Below are positions 6,058 through 12,372 of a stretch of DNA of 12,372 nucleotides, one piece after another. The position numbers and the translations under genes were made by a program. Each line of letters starts with the position of its first letter. Positions within the stretch are counted from its first letter, which is position 1. The stretch comes from JANNRR01 sp031401675 (GTDB taxonomy: Bacteria > Pseudomonadota > Alphaproteobacteria > Rhodobacterales > Rhodobacteraceae), in assembly GCA_031401675.1 (NCBI GenBank), contig JANNRR010000076.1, positions 1 to 12,372 on the forward strand, read 5' to 3'. The notes under the pieces are model-generated. The model saw only the letters and a list, made by a program, of their open reading frames with translations. It was not told the origin of the DNA and made no database searches.

Positions 6058-7095
6058 GTGACGATCTCGCTCCTGCCTCGCCGTCGTGTCGGGGCGACCT
6101 CGCTTGAACTGCCGGAATTCGGCTTTGGGGCCGCCCATCTGGGCGAGCTTTATGCAGCGGTACCCGAGGCGCAGTCGCAAGCAACGCTTGACGCGGCTTG
6201 GGATGCCGGGGTCCGCTATTACGACACCGCCCCCTGGTATGGCCGTGGCCTGTCCGAACATCGTCTGGGTGCGTTCCTGCGGGCCAAGCCGCGCGGGCAA
6301 TTTCAGATCACCACAAAGGTCGGGCGCACGCTGCATCGGCCCAGCGATCCGGCGCATTTCGACCGAGCGCCATGGGCTGGCGGATTGAATTTTGAAGTGC
6401 GATTTGACTACAGTCATGACGGTATCATGCAGTCTTATCAGCAGGCTCTGCAGCGCCTGGCGCTTGATACCGTTGACGCGTTGGTGATTCACGATCTTGA
6501 CGCGGGGTTCCACGGCGACAAACAGTCGATCTACGAGCGCCAGCTTTATGACTCGGGCATCAAGGCGCTTGTCGAGTTGAAGAAGTCGGGCGATATCAAG
6601 GCTTTCGGCATGGGGATAAACAATAACGAGGCACTGGAGCAGGTGGCATCACGTGTCGATGTCGATTTCTGTCTGGTCGCGATGCCCTATACGCTGCTGG
6701 ACCAGACAAGCCTGCACCGCGGAATGGCGGCCCTGCAAAAGCGCGGCATCTCGGCCATCATTGGCGCACCGTTTGCGTCGGGCATCCTGGTGACAGGGTC
6801 GGCGGGACCCGCACATTACGCCTATGGCCAGGCTTCGCCCGAGGTGCAGGCCAAGGTGCGCGGCCTGGAAGCGGTCTGCGCAGCACACAAGGTGGCGCTG
6901 CCGGCAGCGGCGCTGCAGTTCGTGCTGGCCCATCCCATTGTGGCATCCGTGATCCCGGGCGCGGTCAGGCCCGGCGAAGTGACGCAGAATCTGGCCTCGG
7001 TCCGCGCGCCGATCCCGCAGGCTTTCTGGCGCGATCTCAAGGCACAAAACCTGATCGATGCCGACGCGCCGGTGCCTTTGGGTCAGCCGACATGA
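6058..7095 (+). CDS. Aldo/keto reductase, aldose 1-dehydrogenase type (probable L-rhamnose/L-fucose 1-dehydrogenase)
   Basis: Likely oxidises the sugar at C1 to the lactone with NAD(P)+. The 345-residue (alpha/beta)8 protein shows the aldo/keto reductase tetrad: D56 and Y61 (YYDTAPWYGRGLSEHRLG), K87 (TTKVGR) and H145 (LVIHDLD). It belongs to the group that holds D-threo-aldose 1-dehydrogenase (L-fucose, D-arabinose) and pyridoxal 4-dehydrogenase, as the NFEVRFDYSHDG and GMGINNN segments suggest. Described bacterial L-rhamnose 1-dehydrogenases are mostly SDRs, so here an unrelated fold may fill that step. It is the first gene of the plus-strand operon, directly behind the operator region, and its TGA overlaps the ATG of the ATPase gene (ATGA). 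L-fucose is the main alternative substrate. Start GTG 6058 chosen on the ribosome site. Confidence 0.85.
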   Translation: MTISLLPRRRVGATSLELPEFGFGAAHLGELYAAVPEAQSQATLDAAWDAGVRYYDTAPWYGRGLSEHRLGAFLRAKPRGQFQITTKVGRTLHRPSDPAHFDRAPWAGGLNFEVRFDYSHDGIMQSYQQALQRLALDTVDALVIHDLDAGFHGDKQSIYERQLYDSGIKALVELKKSGDIKAFGMGINNNEALEQVASRVDVDFCLVAMPYTLLDQTSLHRGMAALQKRGISAIIGAPFASGILVTGSAGPAHYAYGQASPEVQAKVRGLEAVCAAHKVALPAAALQFVLAHPIVASVIPGAVRPGEVTQNLASVRAPIPQAFWRDLKAQNLIDADAPVPLGQPT

Positions 7096-8606
7096 TTGCC
7101 GACTCCGACAAGCCGGTAATTTCCGCAAGAGGTATCTCAAAGACGTTCGCGACGATCGAGGTTTTGCGCGATGTCGACCTTGATCTGCTGCCGGGTGAAA
7201 TCCATGCGTTGCTTGGCGAGAACGGGGCCGGGAAATCGACCTTTGCCAAGATCCTTGCCGGTGTCTATCGGCCGACGCGCGGGTCCCTGACCCTGAATGG
7301 GGCGACCGTTGAGGTCAGCAGCCCGATTGTGGCGCAAAAGCTGGGCATCACGCTGATCCACCAGGAACCGATTTCATTTCCTGATCTGTCCGTGGCCGAG
7401 AATCTGGTGCTGGGCCGCCATGACGGCAGCTGGCTGGCGCGGGTGCCGTGGGCAAAGATGACGCAGGATGCCCGCGCAATGATGGACCTGCTGGGCGTCA
7501 GGATCGACGTCACCAGGCCGATGCGCGGCCTGTCGATCGCCGATCAGCAGATGGTTGAGATTGCGCGGGCGCTGGCCTCTAACAGCCGCGTGATCATCAT
7601 GGACGAACCGACGGCGCCCCTGACCCCGAAAGAGACCGAGACCCTGTTCGCCATTGCCCGCAGGTTGCGCGACGAGGGCCGGACCATCATCTTCATCAGC
7701 CACCGGCTGGAAGAGGTTCGGGCGCTGTGCGACCGCGTCACGGTGTTTCGCGATGGCAACAAGGTGGTCACCGATACAATCCGGAACCTGACCGACGCCG
7801 ACATCATCCGCCACATGATCGGGCGACCGCTCAAGGAATACATGCACAAGAAAGGCACCAAGATCGGAGAGGTCGCCCTGAGGGTCGAGAATCTGACCTT
7901 GCCGGGCGTGTTTCGCGACATCAGCTTTGTGGTTCGCAAGGGCGAGATTGTCGGGCTTGGCGGGCTGGTCGGGGCTGGCCGCACCGATGTGGCGCGCGCC
8001 CTGTTCGGGGTGGCCCCGGCGGCTTCGGGTCTGGTTTCGGTGGGCGGCAGGGCCGTCAGCATTGCCGAGCCTTCGCAGGCAATAGACATCGGCCTAGCCT
8101 TTGTGCCCGAGGATCGGGCCGTCGCCGGGATATTCAGGTCGCTGAGCGTGGAACAGAACATTTCCGCCGCCGTGCCGGGCAAGATTTCCCGGATGGGAGT
8201 GATCCGGCGCGGGGTCGAGAAAACGCTGGCCGAGGCGTCGGTTCGCAAACTGAGCATCCGGCTGGCCTCGTTGCGCCAGCCGATTGGCGAACTGTCGGGC
8301 GGCAACCAGCAAAAGGCCATTCTGGCGCGCTGGCTGCTGACCGATCCGCAGGTTCTGATCCTGGATGAACCGACGCGGGGCATCGACATCGGCGTCAAGG
8401 CCGAGTTCTACGACATGATCGGCGCACTGGCCGTCGGCGGCTGCGCGATTTTGCTGATCTCGTCGGAATTGCCTGAACTGCTGGCGCTGTGCGATCGGGT
8501 TCTGGTGATGTCGGAGGGGCGGCTGACCGCCAATCTGAACCGCGGCGATGCCACGCAGGAATCCATCATGCAGGCGGCCGTGCCGCGCGCGGGGGTTGCC
8601 GCATGA
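7092..8606 (+). CDS. rhaT: Rhamnose-type sugar ABC importer, tandem ATPase subunit
   Basis: Powers sugar uptake at the inner face of the membrane. The 504-residue protein holds two fused ABC domains, as in the RbsA/XylG/MglA class. The N-half has Walker A GENGAGKST at 42-50, a degenerate signature LSIADQQ at 147-153, Walker B IIMDEPT and switch H204. The C-half has a degenerate Walker A (GLVGAGRTD near 291), an intact signature LSGGNQQ at 401-407, Walker B LILDEPTRG at 422-430 and SSELPEL in place of the His switch. So each composite site pairs one good and one altered half, as is usual in this class. The start ATG overlaps the preceding stop and its stop overlaps the first permease. The symbol follows rhizobial rhaSTPQ usage, not the E. 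coli RhaT symporter; specificity comes from neighbours. Confidence 0.9.
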   Translation: MIADSDKPVISARGISKTFATIEVLRDVDLDLLPGEIHALLGENGAGKSTFAKILAGVYRPTRGSLTLNGATVEVSSPIVAQKLGITLIHQEPISFPDLSVAENLVLGRHDGSWLARVPWAKMTQDARAMMDLLGVRIDVTRPMRGLSIADQQMVEIARALASNSRVIIMDEPTAPLTPKETETLFAIARRLRDEGRTIIFISHRLEEVRALCDRVTVFRDGNKVVTDTIRNLTDADIIRHMIGRPLKEYMHKKGTKIGEVALRVENLTLPGVFRDISFVVRKGEIVGLGGLVGAGRTDVARALFGVAPAASGLVSVGGRAVSIAEPSQAIDIGLAFVPEDRAVAGIFRSLSVEQNISAAVPGKISRMGVIRRGVEKTLAEASVRKLSIRLASLRQPIGELSGGNQQKAILARWLLTDPQVLILDEPTRGIDIGVKAEFYDMIGALAVGGCAILLISSELPELLALCDRVLVMSEGRLTANLNRGDATQESIMQAAVPRAGVAA

Positions 8607-9592
8607 CATTGCTGCGCACCCTGCTGATCCGCCGGGAGGCGGGCATCTTTGTAATGATCGTCCTGTTCTGTCTGGTTGTGGGGCTGATCAAGCCGCAATT
8701 TCTGACCCTGAACAGCCTGCGCATCATCCTTTTGCTGGTGCCGTTGATCATGATCGGCGCGATGGGGCAGATGCTGGTCATCGTGGCGCGGCATGTCGAT
8801 CTGAGCATCGGCTCGATGCTGGGCTTTTCGGCGATGCTGACCGGCATGATGTTCAAGTTCTATCCCGAGATCTGGTGGCCCCTGGGGTTCGTTCTGGCGA
8901 TTGGTACGGGTACGGCGCTTGGGCTGATCAACGGGATTCTGGTGACCCTGTTCCGGCTGCCGGCGATCATCGTGACGCTGGGCACGCTGAACCTGTACCG
9001 CGGACTGACCTATATCGTGTCGGACGCCAAGCAGATCGACCGGCAATTTGTGCCGTCGGCGTTGAAAGCATTGTCGCAGACCTCGCCGATCCTTGGCATT
9101 CCTTGGATCATCTTCATCAGCCTCGGGATCGCCTTGCTGGCCTATCTGTTCGCGACGCATACGCAGGTCGGCCGCCAGATTTTCGCACTTGGCTCGAACC
9201 CGGTTGCGGCACCATTGCGGGGCATCAATGTGACCGGGGTGACTCTGTTGGTGTTCGCCTTGTCGGGTGCCTTGTCGGGGCTGGCGGGCATCATGTATGC
9301 CAGTCGCTGGGGCTTTGTTAATCCCTCCAACACCGGGACGGGGTTCGAGTTTCAGGTGATCGCGGCGGTGGTGATCGGCGGGGTGTCGATCAACGGCGGC
9401 AGCGGATCGGTCCTGGGGGTTGTGCTGGGCGTGCTGTTGTTGGGGTGCGTGGCGGCCGCCTTGCCGTTGCTGGGCATTCCGGGCACGACGCAGAATGCGA
9501 TCTACGGCGCGGTGATCCTTGTCGCGCTGCTGATCGACCGAACGGTGCGCCAGCAGGGCATCAAAGGGTTTTCCAGCAGGGCGGTGGCATGA
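8603..9592 (+). CDS. rhaP: Rhamnose-type ABC importer, permease subunit 1
   Basis: One half of the membrane channel of the importer. The 329-residue, strongly hydrophobic protein has about 9-10 predicted membrane segments, e.g. about 13-29, 41-61, 93-115, 165-184, 212-233, 268-290 and 297-312. Family marks of the RbsC/XylH/AraH type are RHVDLSIGSMLG at 63-74 (usual GxDLSVGS), LPAIIVTLGTL at 119-129, and ALGSNPVAAPLRGINV at 195-210, the probable ATPase-coupling loop. The frame is open upstream to 8489, but ATG 8603 forms an ATGA overlap with the ATPase stop and gives the right N-terminus. The two permeases are clearly different proteins, suggesting a heterodimeric channel. Assignment of P versus Q follows gene order only. 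Confidence 0.88.
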   Translation: MTLLRTLLIRREAGIFVMIVLFCLVVGLIKPQFLTLNSLRIILLLVPLIMIGAMGQMLVIVARHVDLSIGSMLGFSAMLTGMMFKFYPEIWWPLGFVLAIGTGTALGLINGILVTLFRLPAIIVTLGTLNLYRGLTYIVSDAKQIDRQFVPSALKALSQTSPILGIPWIIFISLGIALLAYLFATHTQVGRQIFALGSNPVAAPLRGINVTGVTLLVFALSGALSGLAGIMYASRWGFVNPSNTGTGFEFQVIAAVVIGGVSINGGSGSVLGVVLGVLLLGCVAAALPLLGIPGTTQNAIYGAVILVALLIDRTVRQQGIKGFSSRAVA

Positions 9593-10587
9593 TTCAAGCC
9601 GCAAAACCCGCATCCGTCCTGTCGCGAGAGGCGGCGCCGGCCCGGCCACCTTGGCAGGTGCTGCTGTTCCGGCCCGAAACGATGACCCTGATACTGTTGG
9701 TCCTGAGCCTGTTCGGCGCCAGCGCCCTGTCGCCCTATTTCCTTGATGCCGGCTACATCCTTGGCAGCTTTGCGCTGTCGGCCGAATTTGCGATGGTGGC
9801 GCTGGTACTGACCATGGTCATCATCGCCGGCGAGATCGATCTGTCGCCGGCCTCCAACATGGCCCTGTCGGCCTGCCTGTTCGCCTATGCGCAACAAGCA
9901 GGTCTGCCGATGCCGCTGGCCATCGGCATTGGCGTGGTGTCAGGTCTGATCATGGGCCTGATCAACGGCGTCATGGTAATCCTGCTGCAACTGCCGTCGA
10001 TCATCGTCACCATCGGTACGCTGACCCTGTACCGCGGGGTCGCGCAGGTGATCGCGGGGGACAAATCCATCCGGGTGCCGGAATGGTACATCGGGATCAA
10101 CAAGCTGACGGTGCTGGGCATGCCCTCGACCGTGTTCATGTTCATCGTACTGTCTATTGTCCTGGGGCTTGTGTTGGGCACAACGGTCTTTGGCCGCCAG
10201 ATCTATCTGATCGGCACCAACGAAGTGGCTGCCCGCCATGCCGGCATCCGCACCCGGCGCATCAAGATGATCCTGTTCCTGGCGATGGGGCTGGCCAGTT
10301 CCGTCGCCGGCCTTTTGACAGCATCGCGGCTGGGGTCAGTACGCTATGATCTGGGGCTGGGTGGCGAGCTGCAGATGGTGCTGATGGCGATGCTGGGCGG
10401 CACCTACATTTTCGGCGGTCGCGGCACCATCCTTGGCACTTTTCTGGCCGCCTGGCTGTTGGTGGTGGTGGCCACCGGCATGACCGTTGCCAACCTGTTG
10501 CCTGCGGTTCAGCTTACGGTTCTGGGCCTCTTGCTGATCGTTTCGATCATTGCCACCAACGCAATCTATTCCCGCACCCAAAGGTAG
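9589..10587 (+). CDS. rhaQ: Rhamnose-type ABC importer, permease subunit 2
   Basis: Second half of the membrane channel. It has 332 residues with a longer, Pro/Ala-rich cytoplasmic N-terminus (about 28 residues) than its partner. It shares the family motifs GEIDLSPASN at 81-90, LPSIIVTIGTLTLYRG at 135-150 and LIGTNEVAARHAGI at 207-220, and ends in a membrane segment followed by a short basic tail (YSRTQR). ATG 9589 overlaps the stop of permease 1 as ATGA, the third such junction in a row, so ATPase and both permeases are probably made in fixed ratio by coupled translation. The following gap to the binding-protein gene is 43 bp. Confidence 0.88.
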   Translation: MIQAAKPASVLSREAAPARPPWQVLLFRPETMTLILLVLSLFGASALSPYFLDAGYILGSFALSAEFAMVALVLTMVIIAGEIDLSPASNMALSACLFAYAQQAGLPMPLAIGIGVVSGLIMGLINGVMVILLQLPSIIVTIGTLTLYRGVAQVIAGDKSIRVPEWYIGINKLTVLGMPSTVFMFIVLSIVLGLVLGTTVFGRQIYLIGTNEVAARHAGIRTRRIKMILFLAMGLASSVAGLLTASRLGSVRYDLGLGGELQMVLMAMLGGTYIFGGRGTILGTFLAAWLLVVVATGMTVANLLPAVQLTVLGLLLIVSIIATNAIYSRTQR

Positions 10588-10597
10588 CGGGCGCAAC

Positions 10598-10611
10598 GCC
10601 GGGCAACCGGC
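10598..10611 (+). other. Small GNRA-capped hairpin before the binding-protein gene
   Basis: GCCGG-GCAA-CCGGC can form a 5-bp stem with a GCAA tetraloop in the 43-bp gap between permease 2 and the binding-protein gene, 8 nt before its ribosome site. It is short and has no T run, so a processing or mRNA-stability role is more likely than termination. Confidence 0.3.
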
Positions 10612-10619
10612 ACCCAACT

Positions 10620-10624
10620 GGAGG
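10620..10624 (+). promoter_or_regulatory. Strong ribosome binding site for the binding-protein gene
   Basis: GGAGG, 6 nt before GTG 10631, sets that start. It is far better than the coupled starts upstream, in keeping with the need for excess binding protein. Confidence 0.75.
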
Positions 10625-10630
10625 AAAAAG

Positions 10631-11626
10631 GTGAAAAAATCTCTGTTTCTGGGCCTTGGCCTGACCCTGGCAATGTCCACGGCGGCCATAGCGCAAGACC
10701 CCATCAAGATCGTCTATATCGGCAAGAACACCGGCAACCCTTATTTTGACAGCATCACCGGCGGCTTTGAGGACGCCTGCGCTGCCAAGGGGTGCGAGTT
10801 TGAATTCGTGGCGCCGGCAACCGCCGAGGCCACCTCGCAGATACCGATCATCGAGGCGCAGATCCAGCGCGGCGTCAACGTGATCGGCATCGCGCCCAAC
10901 AGCCCGGACGCCCTGAACCAGGTGCTGGATGATGCGACGGCCAAGGGCATTCTGGTGATCACGGTGAACGGCGATCTGGTCGGCAATGAAAGCCATCGGG
11001 CGGCGACCATCCTGCCGGTCGATTTCACGAAAACCGGCCCGAACCAGGTCGAACTGATGGGCTCGATGATCGGCTACAAGGGCGAGATTGCCATCTTGTC
11101 CGCCACCACCGAGGCACCTGACCAGAACACCTGGATTGCCGCGATGGTCGACACATTGGCGAACGATGCCAAGTACAAGGACATGAAACTGGTCGCCACC
11201 GTCTATGGCGACGACCAGCCGGAAAAGTCGACCACCGAAATGGAGGCGCTGCTGGCCAACTACCCCGACCTCGTCGGCGTGATTGCACCGACCACGGTGG
11301 GGATCGCGGCGGCGGCACAGGTGGTGCAGTCGCGCGGCATTGCCGACACCGTTCATGTGACCGGCCTTGGTCTGCCCAGCGAAATGCGCGACTTCGTCAA
11401 GGACGGCACGGTTTCGGCGTTCCAGCTGTGGTCGCCCTATAACGAAGGCTGGCTGGCCGTTCACTTCGCGTTGGGCGTGCTTGACGGGTCGATCAAGAAC
11501 GAAGTTGGTGCGACGTTTGAAGTGCCGAACCTCGGGACTATCACCATCAACGAAAAGAACGCGATGAACACCCAGGCGGAACTGACGAAGTTCGATGCCT
11601 CGAACATCGACGACTTTGATTTCTGA
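10631..11626 (+). CDS. rhaS: Rhamnose-type ABC importer, periplasmic substrate-binding protein
   Basis: Captures the sugar in the periplasm and delivers it to the permeases. The 331-residue precursor starts with a Sec signal peptide (MKKSLFLG..., hydrophobic core, AIA|QD cleavage after about residue 21; no lipobox). The mature part is a type I periplasmic-binding fold: KIVYIGKNTGNPYF at 26-39, NVIGIAPNSPDALNQVL at 83-99, GEIAILSATTEAPDQNTW at 151-168, then VTGLGLPSEMRDFVKDG and FQLWSPYNEGWLA. The last two segments are typical of RhaS-type rhamnose binders rather than ribose or xylose ones. Two Cys (C50, C55) could pair. The open frame extends upstream to 10550, but GTG 10631 gives the signal peptide and has a GGAGG. 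Unlike the orders where the binding protein comes first, here it is the last importer gene. Confidence 0.88.
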   Translation: MKKSLFLGLGLTLAMSTAAIAQDPIKIVYIGKNTGNPYFDSITGGFEDACAAKGCEFEFVAPATAEATSQIPIIEAQIQRGVNVIGIAPNSPDALNQVLDDATAKGILVITVNGDLVGNESHRAATILPVDFTKTGPNQVELMGSMIGYKGEIAILSATTEAPDQNTWIAAMVDTLANDAKYKDMKLVATVYGDDQPEKSTTEMEALLANYPDLVGVIAPTTVGIAAAAQVVQSRGIADTVHVTGLGLPSEMRDFVKDGTVSAFQLWSPYNEGWLAVHFALGVLDGSIKNEVGATFEVPNLGTITINEKNAMNTQAELTKFDASNIDDFDF

Positions 11627-11634
11627 CAATCGAC

Positions 11635-11673
11635 GGCCACGGGGATGCGACTTGAAATGGCCTCCCTGTGGCC
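11635..11673 (+). other. Intergenic hairpin after the binding-protein gene
   Basis: An 11-bp stem (GGCCACGGGGA at 11635-11645, TCCCTGTGGCC at 11663-11673, with one G-U pair) and a 17-nt loop begins 8 nt after the binding-protein stop. No T run follows, so it is more likely a 3'-end-stabilising or attenuating structure than a full terminator. Such a structure is often seen after highly expressed binding-protein genes. Confidence 0.5.
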
Positions 11674-11709
11674 ACCCCTTCAGCATGACCCTGCACGGAT
11701 GACCTGCAA

Positions 11710-12249
11710 ATGAACCGCTACGATTTCAAAGGCCGCGTTGCGATTGTTACAGGAGCGGGGCAGGGGATTGGCCTGAACGTTGCTGAACTGATGCTGGCGA
11801 ACGGTGCAGCGGTTTCGATCTGGGACCGCGACCAGCGTTTGCTGGATGCCCTGGCCGGGACCTATGCCGGCGCAGACAATGTGCAGCTTCTGAACGTCGA
11901 TATCGGCAAGCTCGAGTCGGTCGGGTCCGGCACCGCGCAAGTCCTTGAGCGGTTCACCAAGATCGACGTGTTGATCAACAATGCAGCCATCGTCGGCCCC
12001 AACGCCAACACCTGGGAGTATCCGCCGGACGCCTTCATGGATGTGGTGCATGTCGGGCTGGTGGGAACATTTTTTGTCTGTCGCAGTGTCGTCCCGCACA
12101 TGATCGCACAAGGATACGGGCGCATTGTCAACGTTGCCTCGATCGCGGGAAAAGAGGGCAATCCGGGCGCGCCTGCCTATTCGGCGACCAAGGCCGGCGT
12201 CATCGCGCTGACCAAGTCGCTGGGCAAGGAACTAGTGTTCTGCACCTGA
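11710..12249 (+). pseudogene. SDR dehydrogenase, 3' end removed by IS insertion (probable 2-keto-3-deoxy-L-rhamnonate dehydrogenase)
   Basis: The visible part is a classical short-chain dehydrogenase: TGAGQGIG at 14-21, D39 after strand 2 (favours NAD), NNAA at 90-93, and the catalytic S144, Y157 and K161. INNAAIVGPNA-TWEYP and SIAGKEGNP-APAYSATKAG resemble SDRs of the non-phosphorylative rhamnose route (LRA5, which oxidises C4 of 2-keto-3-deoxy-L-rhamnonate), from memory and not a search. Family length is about 250 residues, but homology stops at GKEL (175) and the frame runs on for four residues (VFCT) of element DNA to TGA. The missing quarter carries the substrate loop and oligomer interface, so the product is probably inactive. 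It lies 83 bp after the binding-protein gene with only a weak ribosome site. An L-rhamnose 1-dehydrogenase role is the alternative. Confidence 0.82.
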
Positions 12250-12372
12250 CATAGGATTCCCGACGGCGCCGCTCTGTGGCATGGTCGGCGGATGAGACGC
12301 TCTGATATCTGCCTTTACCTTGGCCCCGCCGACCGCGCTGAGCTTCAAGCTTTGCTGAGCAACCGCAACACG
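12235..12372 (+). mobile_element. Left end of an IS630-family insertion sequence (right end outside window)
   Basis: SDR homology breaks at CTAG 12232-12235, and IS630-family elements insert at TA with a liking for CTAG, duplicating the TA. From there 57 nt of non-coding end sequence lead into an IS630-type transposase start. The exact terminal base and the inverted repeat cannot be fixed without the other end. Boundary is good to a few bases. Confidence 0.7.
12292..12372 (+). CDS. IS630-family transposase, N-terminal fragment (continues beyond window)
   Basis: ATG 12292 opens a frame that stays open to the window edge, giving 27 residues. The segment LYLGPADRAELQALLSNRNT matches the typical N-terminus of IS630 transposases (L-x-P-x-D-R-x-x-L-x-x-L-x-x-x-R-x-T), which precedes the helix-turn-helix. 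The DDE catalytic domain is outside. A preceding ATG at 12281 runs into TGA after four codons and is not the start. Whether the element is intact, or split into two frames as in some relatives, cannot be seen. Confidence 0.72.
   Translation, partial: MRRSDICLYLGPADRAELQALLSNRNT

Noticed and set aside
2892..7095. A pure L-fucose oxidative pathway (lactonase plus aldose dehydrogenase)
   Set aside because: Those two families fit fucose, but the rhamnose mutarotase, RhmD and RhaS-type binding protein favour rhamnose; kept as a possible second substrate.
8408..9649. Minus-strand open frame of 413 codons opposite the permease gene
   Set aside because: Gln/His/Arg/Asp-rich shadow of a membrane-protein gene; the plus-strand permease is certain.
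10598..10611. Rho-independent terminator between permease 2 and the binding-protein gene
   Set aside because: The stem is only 5 bp with no T run, and the genes clearly belong to one importer operon.

Overview
The window looks like a GC-rich alphaproteobacterial chromosome or large replicon, most like Rhodobacterales by codon use and gene content (inferred from style; no marker gene is present). Almost all of it is one sugar-catabolism locus. The strongest reading is a non-phosphorylative L-rhamnose pathway: an L-rhamnose mutarotase ending in VFYLP, an L-rhamnonate dehydratase with all expected active-site residues, a rhamnose-type ABC importer, a sugar-lactone hydrolase, an aldose 1-dehydrogenase and an SDR that resembles 2-keto-3-deoxy-L-rhamnonate dehydrogenases. 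No rhamnose isomerase, kinase or aldolase of the phosphorylated (RhaA/B/D) route is seen.

Layout. (1) 1-452, plus strand: the 3' end of a protein built of 18 tandem octapeptides, followed by a strong hairpin (471-500) between convergent genes. (2) 554-5861, minus strand, one tightly packed operon transcribed right to left: DHDPS-family keto-acid lyase/dehydratase, enolase-superfamily dehydratase no. 2, amidohydrolase-type lactonase, GntR/FadR-family regulator, rhamnose mutarotase, L-rhamnonate dehydratase. Gaps are 4-13 bp or 4-bp overlaps. (3) 5862-6057: divergent control region with three copies of a TNGTNNNACNA-type element, the operator form expected for FadR-subfamily regulators. (4) 6058-12249, plus strand, second operon: aldo/keto reductase, ABC ATPase, two permeases, periplasmic binding protein, SDR. 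The first four genes are joined by three ATGA stop/start overlaps. The binding-protein gene has its own strong ribosome site. (5) The SDR gene is cut after codon 175 at a CTAG site by the left end of an IS630-family element, whose transposase start runs off the window.

How it fits together (inference from families): the importer brings in rhamnose, the mutarotase equilibrates anomers, the aldo/keto reductase makes the lactone, the amidohydrolase opens it, RhmD makes 2-keto-3-deoxy-L-rhamnonate, and the SDR and/or the DHDPS-family enzyme takes it further. The least ordinary parts are a DHDPS-family protein that keeps the Schiff-base lysine but has Gln at the usual catalytic Tyr, the second dehydratase beside it, and the insertion that breaks the SDR.
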